A stretch of DNA of 23,622 nucleotides from contig CAJOPP010000252.1 of assembly GCA_905236365.1 (NCBI GenBank), forward strand, positions 1 to 23,622. The letters run 5' to 3'. Under the pieces are notes generated by a model. That model saw nothing but the letters and a program-made list of their open reading frames with translations. It was not told the DNA's origin and did not search any database. Positions 23,014 to 23,622 of the stretch are shown here, piece by piece. The DNA comes from an uncultured Lachnospiraceae bacterium (GTDB taxonomy: Bacteria > Bacillota > Clostridia > Lachnospirales > Lachnospiraceae). Positions within the stretch are counted from its first letter, which is position 1, and every line of letters begins with the position of its first letter. The position numbers and the translations under genes were made by a program.

Positions 23014-23622
23014 TCAAATAACATAATTTGATAACATATCTTTGCAGTTCAGTTCAACATAAATTCGTTTATCATCATATAAAAATATGCGGCGAACAAA
23101 TGTGATCAGTACATCCCTGTTCAACTCCGTTATGGTAAGCGCCGATTTCATCCGCTCCAGCTTTGCCCCGGCAAGTACTCCAGCCTTAAATAAATCCTTT
23201 ATTGTCTGTTCCTGCTGCTTTATCAGTTCCTCTGTTTTTGCCGATTGTTCCGCATATATTTCCTTAAATTTTTGAAATTCCTCTTTTGTAAGAATTCCCT
23301 GCTTGAAATCTTCATATAACCCTAAGCGAAGTGCTGCATATTTATCCTGTTCTTTCCTAAGTCTCTCTGACTCCTTATCATATGCCGCAACTTCATCAAG
23401 GCTGACCTCCAGCTGTTCCAAACGCTGCAACACTTTTGATTGATCCAGATATAAGGCTAATTGCTGGTTTAATGCTTTAAGCACAATATGCTTCAATTCA
23501 TTTTCCTCTATACTGTGCTTAAAACATCCTTTTCCTCTGTTATTTGCAGAACAGATAAAATAAACCTTATCCCCGTTTTTATTATGATTCACACGCCGAA
23601 CCAACGGTTCTTTACAATCACC
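23014..23622 (-). CDS. Large serine recombinase, C-terminal part (continues beyond the window)
   Basis: Only about 200 residues are inside the window. The frame is open to the window edge and begins GDCKEPLVRRVNHN, the second half of a zinc ribbon (GDC, then FICSANNRGKGC). Two coiled-coil segments rich in Glu, Lys and Leu follow, ending in CKDMLSNYVI. This is the standard end of a large serine recombinase. The catalytic domain must lie upstream, outside the window. Its stop lies 17 nt before the next recombinase start, so the two are co-transcribed. Confidence 0.88.
   Translation of the reverse strand, partial: GDCKEPLVRRVNHNKNGDKVYFICSANNRGKGCFKHSIEENELKHIVLKALNQQLALYLDQSKVLQRLEQLEVSLDEVAAYDKESERLRKEQDKYAALRLGLYEDFKQGILTKEEFQKFKEIYAEQSAKTEELIKQQEQTIKDLFKAGVLAGAKLERMKSALTITELNRDVLITFVRRIFLYDDKRIYVELNCKDMLSNYVI

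Larger units (their letters stand above)
145..23622. mobile_element. Probable mobile or formerly mobile island bounded by large serine recombinases
   Basis: Large serine recombinase genes lie at both ends of a single-strand cargo block: one at the low-coordinate end and two in tandem at the high-coordinate end. Between them are only metabolic and transport genes. No relaxase, conjugation, replication or phage structural gene is visible, so if the island moves it does so by site-specific recombination with other functions outside the window. The right-hand recombinase runs off the window, so the true end is not seen, and no convincing attL/attR pair spanning the whole cargo was found. The alternative is several independent recombinase insertions that happen to flank a resident cluster. 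Confidence 0.5.

Overview
The window looks like an accessory island of an anaerobic Firmicute, most likely Clostridia and plausibly Lachnospiraceae. The evidence is the AT-rich composition, strong AGGAGG-type ribosome binding sites, large serine recombinases and lipoprotein-type solute-binding proteins. Species cannot be named from the sequence. Every convincing complete gene lies on the minus strand, so transcription runs from high to low coordinates.

Layout in the direction of transcription: (1) the C-terminal part of one large serine recombinase (23622-23014), then a complete second one (22996-21305). (2) A cystathionine gamma-synthase/lyase-type PLP enzyme (21086-19932). (3) A 240-nt intergenic region rich in inverted repeats (19691-19931). 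(4) Module C: nitrogenase NifD-like and NifK-like proteins (19690-18236 and 18202-16904), then a NifX-domain protein with a Cys/Gly-rich insert (16880-16386). (5) An atypical cysteine synthase, one amino-acid ABC ATPase and an EamA transporter (16369-13627). (6) Module B: lipoprotein binding protein, two permeases, NifK-like, NifD-like (13643-8538). (7) Module A: the same five genes in the same order (8495-3254), with gene remnants after its second permease and after its NifD-like gene. (8) A MalY/PatB-type C-S lyase (3052-1772). (9) A third serine recombinase (1689-145).

The central point is three paralogous pairs of nitrogenase component-1-like proteins, all keeping the three P-cluster-type cysteines per subunit and the cysteine at the NifD cofactor-ligand position. 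The NifD histidine ligand and several active-site residues are replaced. No NifH-like reductase and no NifB are encoded here, so the electron donor and cofactor assembly must come from elsewhere. Two pairs are each joined to their own polar-amino-acid importer, and the surrounding enzymes handle cysteine, cystathionine and C-S bonds. My working model is a mobile system that imports S-substituted amino acids or related thioethers, cleaves them reductively with nitrogenase-like enzymes, and returns the sulfur to cysteine and methionine. The reaction itself is inference. The described methylthio-alkane reductases are precedent for a nitrogenase-like C-S bond reductase, but this gene arrangement differs from what I know of them.

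A 68-nt near-identical promoter block lies in front of both C-S PLP genes, suggesting shared regulation. Gene remnants show that the modules have been duplicated and recombined.
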